From: Boswellia sacra
Lineage: Eukaryota > Streptophyta > Magnoliopsida > Sapindales > Burseraceae
Reading direction: 5' to 3'
Length of the DNA stretch: 64,000 nt
Assembly: GCA_013180625.2 (NCBI GenBank)
Contig: SNVD02000403.1
Span: 1-64,000, forward strand
The notes under the pieces are model-generated. The model had not been told where the DNA came from and made no database searches. It was given only the letters and a program-made list of their open reading frames with translations. The first letter of the stretch is position 1; the number at the start of each line of letters is the position of its first letter. Of this stretch, positions 32,173 to 43,557 are shown one piece after another. A program made the translations under genes and the position numbers.

Positions 32173-34704
32173 ATGAGTCACGAATCCCAACACTCAACCT
32201 CCCTAGAGGTTGACGAAGAAATCGAGGTAGAAGCACCTCCCCAACGCCAAAGGGTATTTGACTCAGGGAGAGCTTTAGTAATATCCTCTGGGATGGCCCT
32301 TAATCCCAAGCAACCCCGACTCCCACTTAGAAGACCGAAGAAGGGTAAGACAAATAGGTTAACTACCATGGAACATACCATACGGAATTTCAGTGAACAG
32401 ATGAATCGTATGGTGACTATGTTCAATCAAGCATTTGGACAAAGTGCTCAGTAGGTTGCAAACACTGCTGGGAATAACCTAATGAGTGCCCTGGTAATAC
32501 CAAATGTCCAGACGGATGTTGGTGAACGTCCTGATTTAGTCGCCCAGACTACTGGATTGCCTCGCCATCAGCTCATTCAATCGAATCTTCCCCATCCTAT
32601 TGTTCAAGGAGGGGATGTTCATCCACAGATTCCCTCTCCCTCGCATATCGTATCTGCACAACGGTTAGCTGCAGTAGACCTCCGACACTCTCTGAACAAC
32701 AAGCACCATACAAGCATTGAGCAGATACCGAGAGGAAGTAATGTTGATCAGCCCGCCTATTCCTATCATGGTCCTTACGCTCCAAGGGGCAGCTTCCAAT
32801 CAAAAAGACATCGCCTCAACTCACCACCTAGAAGTAAGGATCATCGCCTAGATGTTATTCCAATGGATGTCTCAGAAGAGGGAACATCAGATAATCATTA
32901 TGCGAAGTTCAAGCGAGAAATGGATGAAAAGATCCATAAACTAGAGAAGTTGATTAAGCGTTCACGAGGAGAAGAAGATGGTCGTCCACAATGGGAGTCA
33001 CCCTTTTTTGAAGATATTCTTAGGGAAAGATACCCGTACGGATTCTGGATGCCACAACTTGAGCTTTACCAAGGGACGACCGATCCCCGAGAGCATTTAG
33101 ACTCTTTCGTTTCTCATATGGAGATACAAGGGGTCTCAAGGGGAATAATGTGTAGAACCTTTTCTCTTACCCTAGGAAGATCAGCTAAGCAATGGTATAG
33201 GAGGTTACCAGCCTCATCTATCTCAAGCTTTGATGAGCTTGCTCGTAGTTTTCTCACGCACTTTTGCAATATGAAGGCCAGAAGTCGACCAGCACAGAGC
33301 CTTCTTTCAATCAAGCAGGGTCGTAATGAATCCCTCCGTGCATTTGTGGACAGATATCAGCAGGAGGTTGCCCGAGTGGACCTATTCAATGATGGTTATG
33401 CTATGCAAGGTTTGGTTCAAGGAATCAAAGGGGAGCTCCCTCTAGCATGGGAATTCTCTGTTAACCTCCCACGCACGTACCAAGAAGCATTGGCAAGGAT
33501 CTCTAGCCATGCCGATGCAGAGGAGATTTTTCAAGCAAATTACCCTGGGCAAACTCCAGTGACGCCTAACTCCTCACGTACAGATGGACGGTCGTATGGC
33601 AATCACAGGAGGGAGCATCCTGATAGAAATCAGAGGTCAACCTCGGACCGACGCTCTGTACGAGATACATTTAGAAATGATCGTCTCTTGTTGCAAAGGT
33701 CATCCACCCAACCTCGCCAAGAGCATAATGATCGACCCCAAGAGGAGCACCGCGCCTTCACATTACTTAACATGCCACAACATGATATCTTGGAAGAAAT
33801 CAAAGATAAGGGACTACTAAAAGAACCTGCTCCTTTACGATCGAATCCAAAAGCAAGAGATAAGAGAAAGTTTTGTCATTTCCACCGGGCTCATGGTCAT
33901 AACACTGCGGATTGCTTTGAACTGAAGAGACAAATTGAGGATCTTATCAAGGATGGTCAGCTTCAGGAATACATTTATCGGCCTCCTAAACCATCCAACA
34001 AGAATGACAAAGGGAAGGAACCATTAGAAGAGGTAGCCACAATTTTTGGGGGAGTAGTGGCTGGTCCGAGTTCCCAAGCCCGGAGGCGCTTAGCTAGGCA
34101 AGCAAGATATGACTTCCCTTGCCACGAAGTCAACCTGACAGCCTCCTCCACCAATGTTGGGGATCATGATGTTATCTCTTTTTCATCTCAAGATGCGCAA
34201 GGTATCAATCATCCTCATTGTGATGCCTTGGTCCTCACGGTAATAGTGGCCAATAAAAGGTTACGAAGAGTACTGATTGACAACGAGAGCTCGGCTGATA
34301 TAATGCCATTGGATGCATTTGATCGATTGGGTCTCAACCGTAGAGATATGAGAGGTATCCAAACTTCCCTGATAGGATTTACTGGAGGAAAAGTCATTCC
34401 AGAAGGAGTGATTTCGTTACCAGTGACCTTGGGAGAAGATCCCCTACAAACAACCAAGATGGTGAACTTTCTCGTAGTAGATCATCCGTGTGTTTATAAC
34501 GCCATTCTTGGACGGCCATCACTTTACGACTTCAAGGCCGTGACGGGTATTTATCATCATGTCTTGAAATTTCCAACACCCGCTGGTATAGGAGAAGTTA
34601 GAGGTGAACAGCGAGCCTCTCAAGAGTGCTACAACATGGCCTTTAAAGAGAAAGCACATAAGCTGATGATAATTCGAGGAGAACCTTCCGTGGGCATAAG
34701 CTAA
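32173..34704 (+). pseudogene. Tat-type gag with protease-like domain, one in-frame stop
   Basis: A single frame of 844 codons starts 74 bp after the primer site (MSHESQHSTS) and is interrupted only by TAG at 32452-32454. It contains a Retrotrans_gag domain (about residues 280-390: LELYQGTTDPREHLDSF, AKQWYRRLP, FLTHFCNMKAR), the Tat-type knuckle CHFHRAHGHNTADC near residue 570, and a retropepsin-like fold near 690-800 with AILGRPSLYDFKA. The active site, normally VDTGSSADI in relatives, is IDNESSADI here, so threonine and glycine are replaced and cleavage activity is unlikely. The frame stops just after the point where pol has been deleted. Confidence 0.88.
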
Positions 34705-34712
34705 GTGGGCAA

Positions 34713-34883
34713 GTACTACGAAGTACCCGAGATCCCACTGATAGAGCACTAGGGCTCAACTGGGAAGGTCCATACCAAGTCAAAGCAGTCATCCGACCAG
34801 ACACCTACAGACTGGTCACCATGGATGGGAGGTCGCTCCGTCATCCATGGAATATTGAGCACTTGAAGAGGTACTACCTGTAA
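34713..34883 (+). pseudogene. C-terminal end of the Tat-type integrase
   Basis: The frame reads LNWEGPYQVKAVIRPDTYRL, then SLRHPWNIEHLKRYYL and a stop. This is the conserved end of Ty3/Tat integrases (NWEGPY.V..V..P..Y.L). Only about 9 bp separate it from the end of the gag-protease frame, so a deletion of some kilobases removed RT, RNase H and the integrase core. Confidence 0.82.
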
Positions 34884-35258
34884 TCTCTCTATATGTGCAG
34901 TAACTCCGCCCAGGAGCTTATGCATGTGTAACAACTCCCATGGGGAGACCAATGAAGAGATTGTCAGTAAAAGTGTTCGTTATTCAGAATTCTTGTGACT
35001 ACACCTCCTTAAAACACATGTATGACCAAATTGCAATGATATGGAACAAGTAATAGAATCCAACACCAGAAAGAAAAAAAATTTTACTTAGTGTTCTTAT
35101 TATTCCAAAATTGGTTGAGGGATGCCACACATCCTCACCTAGTACATCGAACTGAAAGTAAAGACAGTAAAAGGTAAAGTCAAGGCCGGGAGAGCAGCCT
35201 TGATATGATTGTTCCCTATGAATGAGCATCTACCTAGTTGGAAGAATTCCAACTATCT

Positions 35259-35858
35259 CTAAGAAGTGGCCTCATCACCTCTTTCTTCGTCTGAAGACGA
35301 TGAGGTAGAGTCGCCTTGCTTGGCCTCCCAGGCTGCTGTGTCCAATGTCGACTCATAATCCTCATCTTTAAGGATGAGGCAGCGGAATTGCTCAGGATCG
35401 GAGTCCGCTGTAGGGATAGACTCTTCTACCAAGTTTAACTCCTCAGCTATGGGTGACTGATCAATCTCTGGATGGCGGTCATGGAACCATCTACGCACTC
35501 CATTGACTCCCTCAATGTAGGAGCGTTCCATAGCCTGCTGGTAGACACGACCCCTACGGAAGCGAGCAACTACTTTGTCAATCCTACTTTGCTCAGCAGC
35601 AGCTCTCTCTCGAAGCTCTTGGCTAAAATCATTGGCCCTTTTACGCTGGATAGCTGCCTCCTTCTTGACCCCGGATAGGTCTGCCTTCATTCTACCCATC
35701 TGTTCCTTCATCTCTGCCATTCTTCTCTCCGTTTCGGTTAAGTTGTCAAGGCAGACTAGGTGTTTCGCTTTCCAGTCGTCAACCTCAGAAGTGAGATGGT
35801 TAACCTCCTTGAGGAGGTTGGTGTTGGTAGACTCTCCCTGAGCCAAGGGTCCTGTCGC
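35259..35858 (-). CDS. antisense additional ORF of the Tat element, coiled-coil protein, about 195 aa
   Basis: This intact frame lies opposite to the retrotransposon, between pol and the 3' LTR. The protein is charged and largely helical: heptad-like LLKEVNHLTSEVDDWKAKHL and ERRMAEMKEQMGRMKADL at residues 10-65, a middle YIEGVNGVRRWFHDRHPEI, and an acidic, serine-rich C-terminus. A strong 3' splice signal (pyrimidine tract, then CTGTAG) ends at 35859 on this strand, so the ORF may be the last exon of a longer antisense gene; no upstream exon is recognised. Antisense extra ORFs in this position are known from Tat-lineage elements such as Retand, with unresolved function. Confidence 0.7.
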   Translation of the reverse strand, partial: ATGPLAQGESTNTNLLKEVNHLTSEVDDWKAKHLVCLDNLTETERRMAEMKEQMGRMKADLSGVKKEAAIQRKRANDFSQELRERAAAEQSRIDKVVARFRRGRVYQQAMERSYIEGVNGVRRWFHDRHPEIDQSPIAEELNLVEESIPTADSDPEQFRCLILKDEDYESTLDTAAWEAKQGDSTSSSSDEERGDEATS

Positions 35859-35966
35859 CTACAGAAAGAAAGGCAAGGAGAGGGAAGGAGTTAAAACATG
35901 ACTTTCAAAGGTATATAAAAAAAAGGGGAAGGAAGAGGTGCAAAAAAAAAAGCTGGGGGATTGTAT

Positions 35967-36360
35967 CGAAAGTCCACGGAAGCACGCCCGCGGAAGAAGA
36001 AAAAAAAGAAAAAATTAAAAATTAAAGTTCGAAAATCCGCGGAAGCACGCCCGCGGAGGAAAAATTATTCAAGTCTGAAAATCCGCGGAAGCACGCCCGC
36101 GGAGAAAAAAAATATATTAAAGTTTGAAAATCCACGGAAGCACGCCCGCAGAGGAAAAATTATTCAAGTCTGAAAATCCGCGGAAGTACACTTGCGAAGG
36201 AAAAAAATTATTCAAGTCAGAAAATCCGCGGAAATACGCCCGCGGAGGAAAAAATTATTTAAGTTTGAAAATTCGCAGAAACACCCCCGCGGAGAAAAAA
36301 TTAAAGTTTGAAGATTCGCGGAAACACCCCCACGAATTTGGCAGAAATACCCCCGCGGGT
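35967..36360 (+). repeat. about 48-bp tandem array with CCGCGG palindromes
   Basis: Eight to nine units follow the pattern AAAATCCGCGGAAGCACGCC-CGCGGAG plus an A/T-rich spacer ending in AAGTCTG or AAGTTTG. In the best units CCGCGG stands at both sides of an 8-bp centre (AAGCACGC), forming a hairpin. Later units decay (TCGCAGAAACACCCC). It lies in the 3' untranslated part of the Tat element, a region known to spawn satellite-like repeats in this lineage. Confidence 0.85.
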
Positions 36361-36424
36361 AAATAATCAAAATCTTGGAGAAATTGCAGAAGAGTCCCTA
36401 CAATTACTTGAATTTTTTCTGGGA

Positions 36425-37560
36425 GGCCCCTGCATGCTACGTGAACAGTGCACGCAGCATGCAGCGTGCCCAGCACCCCTCGGGTGCTCGCCTCCGCACC
36501 CTGAGCTCTCTCCCTCGCCGGTTGCCTGCCTCTCCTCCTCGCCGGTCGCCGACCTCTCCCTCTCGCCGGTCACCGGCCTCTCCGCCTCGCGCTGCGCCCA
36601 ACGCCCGGCGTGCCCAGGCAGCACGCCCGGTGTGTCCAGGCAGCACGCCTAGCGTGCCCAGGCAGCACGCCTAGCGTGCCCAGGCAGCGCGCCTAGGCAG
36701 CACGTCCAGGCAGCACGTCCAGGCAGCGCGCCCAGGCAATGCGCCCAGCGTCCAACGCCCCAGCGCCTGGCATGCTTCTCCCTTGCCTCGCGCGCGCGCA
36801 GCTCCCCTCGCCCTTGGAAGCTCGCCTCTCGCCCATGCGCAGCAAGCACGCGAGCTCGCCCATGCGCACTCGCCTTTTGCCCTTGCAAACTCGGCCCTCA
36901 CCTTTGGGAGTTCGCCCTTCTCATGCAGTTCGCCTTTCTCTTCTCACATGGTCGTCACTCACCAACTTTCAACTCCCCTCACTTTCCTCATGCAGTAAGT
37001 CATCACGTTCCAGGAGCCTTCCCGCTCATTTATCACTCACCCACCCTCCATCACGTTCCCAAGTATGCTTAAGCACAACTATGATCACTCTTAGTTTCAC
37101 AAATCTATTGAACCATAGCAGCTCATTTTGGTTCTCAAGCTTCATGCAATATTAAATCTCATGCCACATGCTTGCACTACTAGTATATTCCCATTATATT
37201 AAAGTGTTTCAAGTCATTCATTACCAAACCTCCTTTTTGATACGTTTTTGCAATGCAAAGCCTTCAACATTCTTTATATTTGTTTGAAGAAATTTCCACT
37301 TACATGCGACATATTAAAAATCATGCATTCCACGTCCAAGATAGATTATTTTATTTGTTTGTTTAGATGATTTATATTCTTAGGCCAAGGAATGCTCGCC
37401 CTTCGCATACAGCTCGCCCTTAGCGAGCCCGCCCTTTGCATACTCGCCCCTCGCGAGCTCGCCCATGGTTACTTGGGTACTGCCCCTCGTTGGCTCGCCC
37501 TTCACCCGCTCGCCTCTCGCCAACTAGGCCTCACTTTTTGATGCATGTATATGTAATAAA
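36425..37560 (+). repeat. GC-rich, repeat-rich 3' region of the Tat element
   Basis: From about 36600 to 36760 a short unit close to CAGCACGCCTAGCGTGCCCAG is repeated several times. From 36780 to 36960 and again 37390 to 37530, GCTCGCCCTT-like words recur. Open frames here on both strands consist of simple Ala/Arg/Pro/Ser repeats and are by-products of the composition. No gene is supported. Ordinary AT-rich sequence lies between 37000 and 37380. Confidence 0.75.
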
Positions 37561-37663
37561 TTACATATTTGGGCCGGCCTCCTCATACATTTAATTTATA
37601 GCCCAAAACAACTAAATAGTCCCTACGTCGACCCGTTAGTCGACTTGGGACTAGGGGGACTAC

Positions 37664-38219
37664 TGTTATGGCCATAACAAAATTGGGCCTCAATTATTTC
37701 TAATTCAGTAAGCCCATTACTGAAGCCCACTAATTTGAGCTCATTATCTGGGTCCCACAATGATCCAGTCTCAATTACTTTTAATTCAGTAAGCCCATTA
37801 CTGAAGCCCACTAATTTGGGCCCATTATCTGGGTCCCATAATGACCCAGTCTCAATTACTTTTAATTCAGTAAGCCCATTACTGAAGCCCATTATTCGGG
37901 CCCATTATCTAGGTCCCACAATGACCCATCCTGACTCCTATATAAATCCCCCGAATTATAATTCAAGGTATGCACACTTTTCTGAACTTATTCTCTCTCT
38001 AGATTTCCTTCACTTTTGAGAGCTTCTCTCTCTAGGAAATTCTCCCAGAAAATTTCGGAGTGCCAGACACTGACTTGAGCGTCGGAGGGTCTTCGCCGGC
38101 ACCACCGCCGGCACCCCTGACTGTTTTTCTTTGCTCGCAGGACTGGACCCGACGTACCACCTGAGCTCCGACCCGCTTCCCAACCCACTTCATGGCCGTC
38201 CGGAAACCGTGCATCAACA
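37664..38219 (+). repeat. 3' LTR of the Tat-like element
   Basis: It begins TGTTATGGCC and ends GTGCATCAACA. It carries the three 81-bp units at about 37702-37930 and is very similar to the 5' LTR apart from point changes and the 12-bp length difference. The left neighbour is the purine tract at about 37645-37660. Confidence 0.92.
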
Positions 38220-39025
38220 TTTCATAATAAACAATACTTCAATAAAATAAATAAATAAAGGTATTGTACATAATTTTCTTAATGATTCTTATTAATTTTT
38301 ATGGTAATCAATACAAATAAACCATAAAGGGAAGACATGATACAATTAAAATATATGATTTTTATTATAATAAAAATCATATATAAAAAGAGTTAGTTAT
38401 TAACGTTTACCAAATATTTTTCGAATTAGTATTTTTTAGTAAAAATTGATTAATTTGCTACAAACTATAATAATGAGAAAAATATAATTTATACTAAAGT
38501 AAACAAATAGAAGAAAATTCTAAATTTGATTTATGAAATAAAATAATAGTAGAAACTAAATACAAGAGAAATTAACATGATTTTATATTTTCAGCTATAT
38601 TATTTGGAAAAAAGAGCAGCTTGTGTGTGGCACTATCGTAAAAGAGGGCAAACTACTAAAAATTTGACTCAAAAAAAAAAAAATACTTAGAAGACAATTT
38701 AGATGTTGTTTCTTTAAGATAGGGTCTAATAGTAAACTAATAAAACTAAGGGGATAAAAGAATATTTGAAAATTTTAGGGTGGCCCCAACTGAGTGCCAC
38801 TGTGTAATGCATTCTAATCTTGCGGATATGAGAAATCTTATCCCAGTGTCGTCGTATCTCTTTGTTGTAACTTTCTTCTAGAAGAGATGTAGAAATTTTC
38901 AATTCCTTCAATGTTTTCGACTGAAGGACAAAGTCTAGCAAGTTCTTTGATTTGTTGCACTCACCTATTGTCAAGGAAACAAAATAGGGCATGATCTTAA
39001 TATTTGTTTTTCCACACGTTATAAT

Positions 39026-40311
39026 CAGTGATGGAGCCAGAAAGTTTATCAAGGAGGGGCAAGATTTCATAAACAGTAAAAATTTTATTAGGTAAGTTCA
39101 TAAACGGTAAAATTTTAAAATTTTCATGTAAATAATAATATATTCAATTACTAAGTAATTTCATGTCAAATTACTCTGTTGAATATTTAATATTTTGAAA
39201 GCGTGACATGATATCTAATTTATCATATTATTAACTAAATGATCATTTAACCATTGATCTTTATTTAGTTATCTAATGAATTTTCAAAAAATAAAAAAAT
39301 AATAACACTTTCTTAAAGAGAAATAATCAACTTAGTAATTTCATTAACTTTTACTCCATGTATAGAATTACTTATTTAAAGATTAATAATCAACTTAGTA
39401 ATTTACTATCCAAATAAATAATAGTTGGATTTCAAGTAATAAAATTAAAATTTTTTACTATTGATAACTTTAAATAATTCAATAAATCTAACAAAGTTTC
39501 AATTCTTAATTTACGATGCAAATAAATAATAGATGAGGCATGTAGCGTCCATGCTTATTTTATTTATATTATACCAAATATAAAATATTTAAAATCATGA
39601 CCCTTAACATAGTTTAAAAAAATTATAAATTTATATATATGAAATAAAAAGATTGTATAAATAGAAATTATAAGACACTAACAATGACAATAACTAGCAA
39701 GTCATTGGACAAAATAATAAAGCAATTACATAAAATCATTGTCTCATTTTCATAGATAATACAGTGATAATAAACAAACAGCCATAAATTACAAACTAAG
39801 ATAAAGAATTAAAAAAAACATGATCTTCAATAATATTAAAACATAGTACATTTGCTTAATATGATAAAAACCAGTAAATAAAAGATGAGAAGAAGATTTT
39901 TACCTCTGCATATACTAACTTCTAATTCTTTTTATGTGGATAGATGAGAAACAAAAGATAGATACGTTTTGATTTGGTAAAGGTGTTCAGTGAAGTGAAA
40001 AATGAGAAGAAATAATTTTTTATTTTATGTAAATAGATGAGAAAGAAGACATAATGTCTTATTTTATGTAAATATATTATGTAAATAGATAGGACTACAA
40101 AACATAAAATATGGTTTTAAATTTGCTAAGGTGCACAAGTAAGGAAGAAGAAAATAATAAAAAAGGATCAAATTTAATTAAATTTATAATTTTAGAATAA
40201 AGGAGGGGCAAAATAGATAATATATTTTAAAAAAATTTCAAATCCAAAAAAAAAAATTCAAATCCAGGAGGGGCAATTGCCCCTCCTGGTCCCTTCTTGG
40301 CTCCGTCCATG
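39026..40311. mobile_element. hAT-like element, about 1286 bp, no transposase
   Basis: The left end CAGTGATGGAGCCAGAAAG, then AGGAGGGGCAAG, is mirrored at the right by AGGAGGGGCAATTGCCCCTC and GGCTCCGTCCATG. The GGAGCC..GGGGCAA termini are common in plant hAT relatives. The interior is A/T-rich without ORFs. Target duplications are not clear. It breaks NLR relic 3. Confidence 0.65.
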
Positions 40312-40583
40312 ATATCTTTGGCGTGTTTCTACATTTTTTTTAAGTAAAATTTTTGTCTTTGGCTTGGTGAGTGTGCCAGGTGTTTGCTTACTCTGTTTCC
40401 ATGTAAACCTGCATGGATCCGTTGAAGTAAAAGAAGATTAGAGTCACTTTCTAGTTCTTGTGATGAATGGAATTTGATTTTAAATAATCTCTTAAATAAG
40501 TACCTGCCTTTTGGAGAAAGTTGGTTTTCTTAAAATAAAAAATAAAAAATTTATTTTATGTAATAAGTCCAAGTTTCAGGTAC

Positions 40584-40738
40584 TAGTGGTGGACCCATAG
40601 ATTTTCTTCAGACGGGGCACCATATAACTTAGAATTTAAATAAATATATAGTTAAATATAATCATTAAGATTTAATTATATTTGAAATAATTTTTAGATA
40701 AATTAAAAATAAGATAATTATTTCTTTTTTACATGCAT

Positions 40739-40770
<32 letters not shown>

Positions 40771-41426
40771 ACACACACACACACAAACACATAGATATAA
40801 GACTAACGTTATAATATATTATAGTTTGAAAAAATTTTCTAATATATATAAGTTTTAAAGTTTTTTATTATAATTAAATTACTAATGTTTTGAATAATAT
40901 TGTTTTAAAAATTTATATGAAAGCTAAATATATTTAATATTTGGATTTTGATATTCTATACCCAAAGAATTTTTTTGTACTATTTAATTATCTAAATTTT
41001 AAGATTCTTGTAAATGAGTATATTGATAATGAATTGAATTCAAAGAATATTTATAAAAATATTGATTGATGTACTCTATATATTGAAAATGATTTTTCAA
41101 ATCTATTATGATTATATATTTTTTAAATGACTTCCAAATAAATTATATGAATAAATATATAATCATATAACAACATAAAATGAAGGCACATAAATGGACT
41201 TACCTAAAAACAACGCTTAAAGTTAAGGGTGAACCTAAGGGTAGGAGATATATTTGTTAAAATCAGGTAATCTTTAAATGAAGATATATTTGTTAAAATC
41301 AAATAATTTTTGTATAAGGGTATACTTGTAAGTATTGAAACTTAAGGGGTACAATAAATTTTCTAATTTTCAGTGGGGGCATGGGCCCCCCGGGGCCCCC
41401 CCGGTCCAAGCATGGTTCCACCTATG
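40584..41426. mobile_element. hAT-like element, 843 bp
   Basis: The left end is TAGTGGTGGACCCATAG, and the right end, read on the other strand, is CATAGGTGGAACCATGC. The 8-bp flanks TCAGGTAC (40576-40583) and TCAAGTAC (41427-41434) differ by one base. It includes an (AC)n microsatellite at about 40738-40790 and a G/C-rich patch before the right end (GGGCCCCCCGGGGCCCCCC). No coding capacity. Relatives are at 31262 and near 17351. Confidence 0.75.
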
Positions 41427-41434
41427 TCAAGTAC

Positions 41435-43557
41435 GTAAAAATACGGTTTGTATTTTAAATTTTACTCTTGATATCGTTTCAATTTCAATAATATGTAATT
41501 TTAAATATGGTATGTATTTTAAATTTTACTCTATCATTATATTTTCAATAATATGCAATTCTAAATATATTAATTTATTTATGCACTGAAAGAAGTTCCA
41601 GTATTTTCTAATTAGTCTAATTTGATGATTTTTATTTTTTTATTAAAATTTATATGATATTATTCTTGAATTATTTTAATTTAATAGACAAAGAAATAAT
41701 ACAATCCAATTCAATCATGTACCAAACACAGTATCGATTAGCATTTATCCAATACAATAACAAACGAAACACAGTATACAATTTACTTATTTCCTATGCA
41801 ATACAATTCAATATAATACTATCTGCTATAGTGATAATTATACAATCCTATACGGTACACCAAACGCAGCCTTGGAGTATAAAAAAGGGTTGAGATATGA
41901 TATATGGTTTGCAAGTTTGAGGAAATATAATCATTTTTAATTGATTAGTTTACATGCAAAATTAAAAGTATGTTTTTTTATGAAAAGTTATTATTTATGA
42001 ACTATTTGGAAATAGAAATGATTCTTATGGTATGTTACATATACTGTCTATGTAAATATGTTTTGTAAGATATGCTTTGTTATAAATATCGAAAACTACA
42101 TGTTCAAAACTTATTATATGTTTTATACAAATTATTATTATAGACAAAGTTGTTTTAGCTATAATATGATATTTTCAATAATGGTTTTGAAAATATATAC
42201 AAGTCTTTGATAGTTTCAAATCATGTTTTATGTATAAAAATATTTTGTAAATAGAAAAACCTCTATTATTTGCATATAAAATATAGCTTTTATCAAAAAT
42301 ACATCTTTTTATTGGTAAACGATTTTGAAATTAATATTTAAGTAATTGATATTTACATTATTGTGCTTTATTTGATACATATGTGAAAACCATTATGATT
42401 CCAAACTTTAAGTTTTATAGTTTTTCATAAATGGAAAGTAGTTTTCTATAAATCTAGCTTGTAAACAACAAAATATCTTTTCAATTTTCCTTAATTAAAT
42501 ATCTAATAAAATATGTTGTTTTCTAAAAGTTCACTTTCGTTTAATTATTTAATTCATTCATCAAAAGGTTAAGATCTACAAAACTTTATACTTAAATGTT
42601 TCTCTAAAATGCTTAATAAATAAATTATCTTAGTTTTAAATATTTTCTACGAAAATGATTAGTTTAAGAAATAAAAGTTTATATCTGAAATTATTATGTT
42701 AAAAATTACCACTAATTTGAGTATGTTCAAATATATAAGAATTCTGAATCGATTTCCGTTTCATAAGTTATATATAATTTTGGCTAATTATTCATAACAC
42801 TCTGATATGTTATGATACATTATATTCTGATTCCAACTAGATTAACGTTATGATGTGCATAGCTCTATTCTGATTGATCATACAAATCAATCCTCTGTTA
42901 TGTCCTAACTGTGTGACACATGAGCTACTACATATTCATGTTTTATGATAATTATTTAATGCTTTTGTTAAACTAAGTTATTATGAATTAATTATGTTTG
43001 TATGTTTTATGAAAATCGCTATGATATTTTGTTATAGTAAATCTCATACGTAAGTTTTCTCTTCATATAAATTAATAGGGGTATTATTTATTAAGTTGAC
43101 AGTTTATATTTATATTGATCATTCTATATGGTCTCCGATAAAATGTTCTGCAATTATTTTCTGCAAACATTGGATTTTGTCATTATGTAAAATTATGATT
43201 AAAGTTCTATGTTGCATAAAATTTTTTAATACAAAACATGTTAGGATTGTTATGCTTATCGAATTGATGGCTCACCCGTCATCACCACCATTTTTGTATA
43301 GTGATTTTAATGATAGAGGTAGAATGATTGGACATGATGTTATTGAAGTTTACATAGATTTGAGTGATCGAGTGAAGGGATGGCTTTGGATTTGATTTGA
43401 AGTAAGGTTAGATCAATGATAACGGACTATGCTTCTTAGTTAATTCATGTAAAATTTTTGGGATTATCAATGTATTGGATAAGTAACCATATTATTTGAA
43501 GTATTTAATTGGGATAATTGGTGTGGTAATAATTGTATAAGTTATAAAAATTAAAAA
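41435..43557. other. AT-rich region, possibly an old LTR; no supported gene
   Basis: The 2.1 kb are about three quarters A/T. A MITE-like end (CGGTACACCAAACGCAGCC) lies at 41857. The stretch 42700-43430 (for example TGATGGCTCACCCGTCATCA) is reminiscent of Ty3 chromovirus LTRs, but the ends were not found. A 99-codon plus-strand frame at 43096-43395 has low-complexity hydrophobic content and is not accepted as a gene. Confidence 0.35.

Larger units (their letters stand above)
31553..38219 (+). mobile_element. Tat-like Ty3 retrotransposon, internally deleted, TSD TTTCA
   Basis: The LTRs are 31553-32096 (544 bp) and 37664-38219 (556 bp). The 12-bp difference is one extra copy of an ACCGCCGGCACC-type unit near 38102. 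TTTCA flanks both sides (31548-31552 and 38220-38224). The primer site TGGCGCCATCTGTGGGAA starts at 32099, like the tRNA-Asp-type TGGCGCC sites of the Tat lineage. A purine tract (CTAGGGGGACTAC) precedes the 3' LTR. The interior holds gag with a decayed protease, the last 57 codons of integrase, an antisense ORF and a repeat-rich 3' region. RT, RNase H and most of the integrase are missing, so this copy is non-autonomous. Confidence 0.93.
31262..38801. mobile_element. hAT-like element, itself split by the Tat element
   Basis: The left end (TAGCGACCCAGGATTTTAT, then GAGGGGCACC) resembles the left end of the element at 40584 (TAGTGGTGGACCCA, then GACGGGGCACC). The right end near 38801 reads AGTGGCACTCAGTTGGGGCC on the other strand, like the right end of that element. 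Its own sequence is 31262-31552 plus 38225-38801 (about 870 bp, close to the 843 bp of its relative). It interrupts the end of the NLR relic. No clear 8-bp duplication was found. Confidence 0.5.
31185..39025 (-). pseudogene. NLR relic 3: LRR C-terminus, split by nested elements
   Basis: Minus-strand 39025-38802 translates to the typical end of a CNL leucine-rich repeat domain: IKIMPYFVSLTIGEC, VLQSKTLKELKIS and HWDKISHIRKIRMHY. NLR relic 2 ends DWPKISHIPNIRIGLNY in the same way. The continuation past the stop region is found at 31261-31185 (compare GGATTCAATCATGACTCATT with GAGTTCAATCGTCGCCCCTT at 46385). Between the two halves lies a hAT-like element that contains a Ty3 element. The N-terminal side ends at another hAT-like element at 39026. 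Only this tail remains. Confidence 0.75.

Noticed and set aside
36437..36901. Several long open frames on both strands in the GC-rich part of the Tat element
   Set aside because: They are overlapping frames over short repeats, with low-complexity products, and arise from the lack of A/T-rich stop codons.
43096..43395. A 99-codon plus-strand ORF in the AT-rich region
   Set aside because: No family resemblance, low-complexity hydrophobic start, no splice or promoter context, and the region looks like an old LTR.
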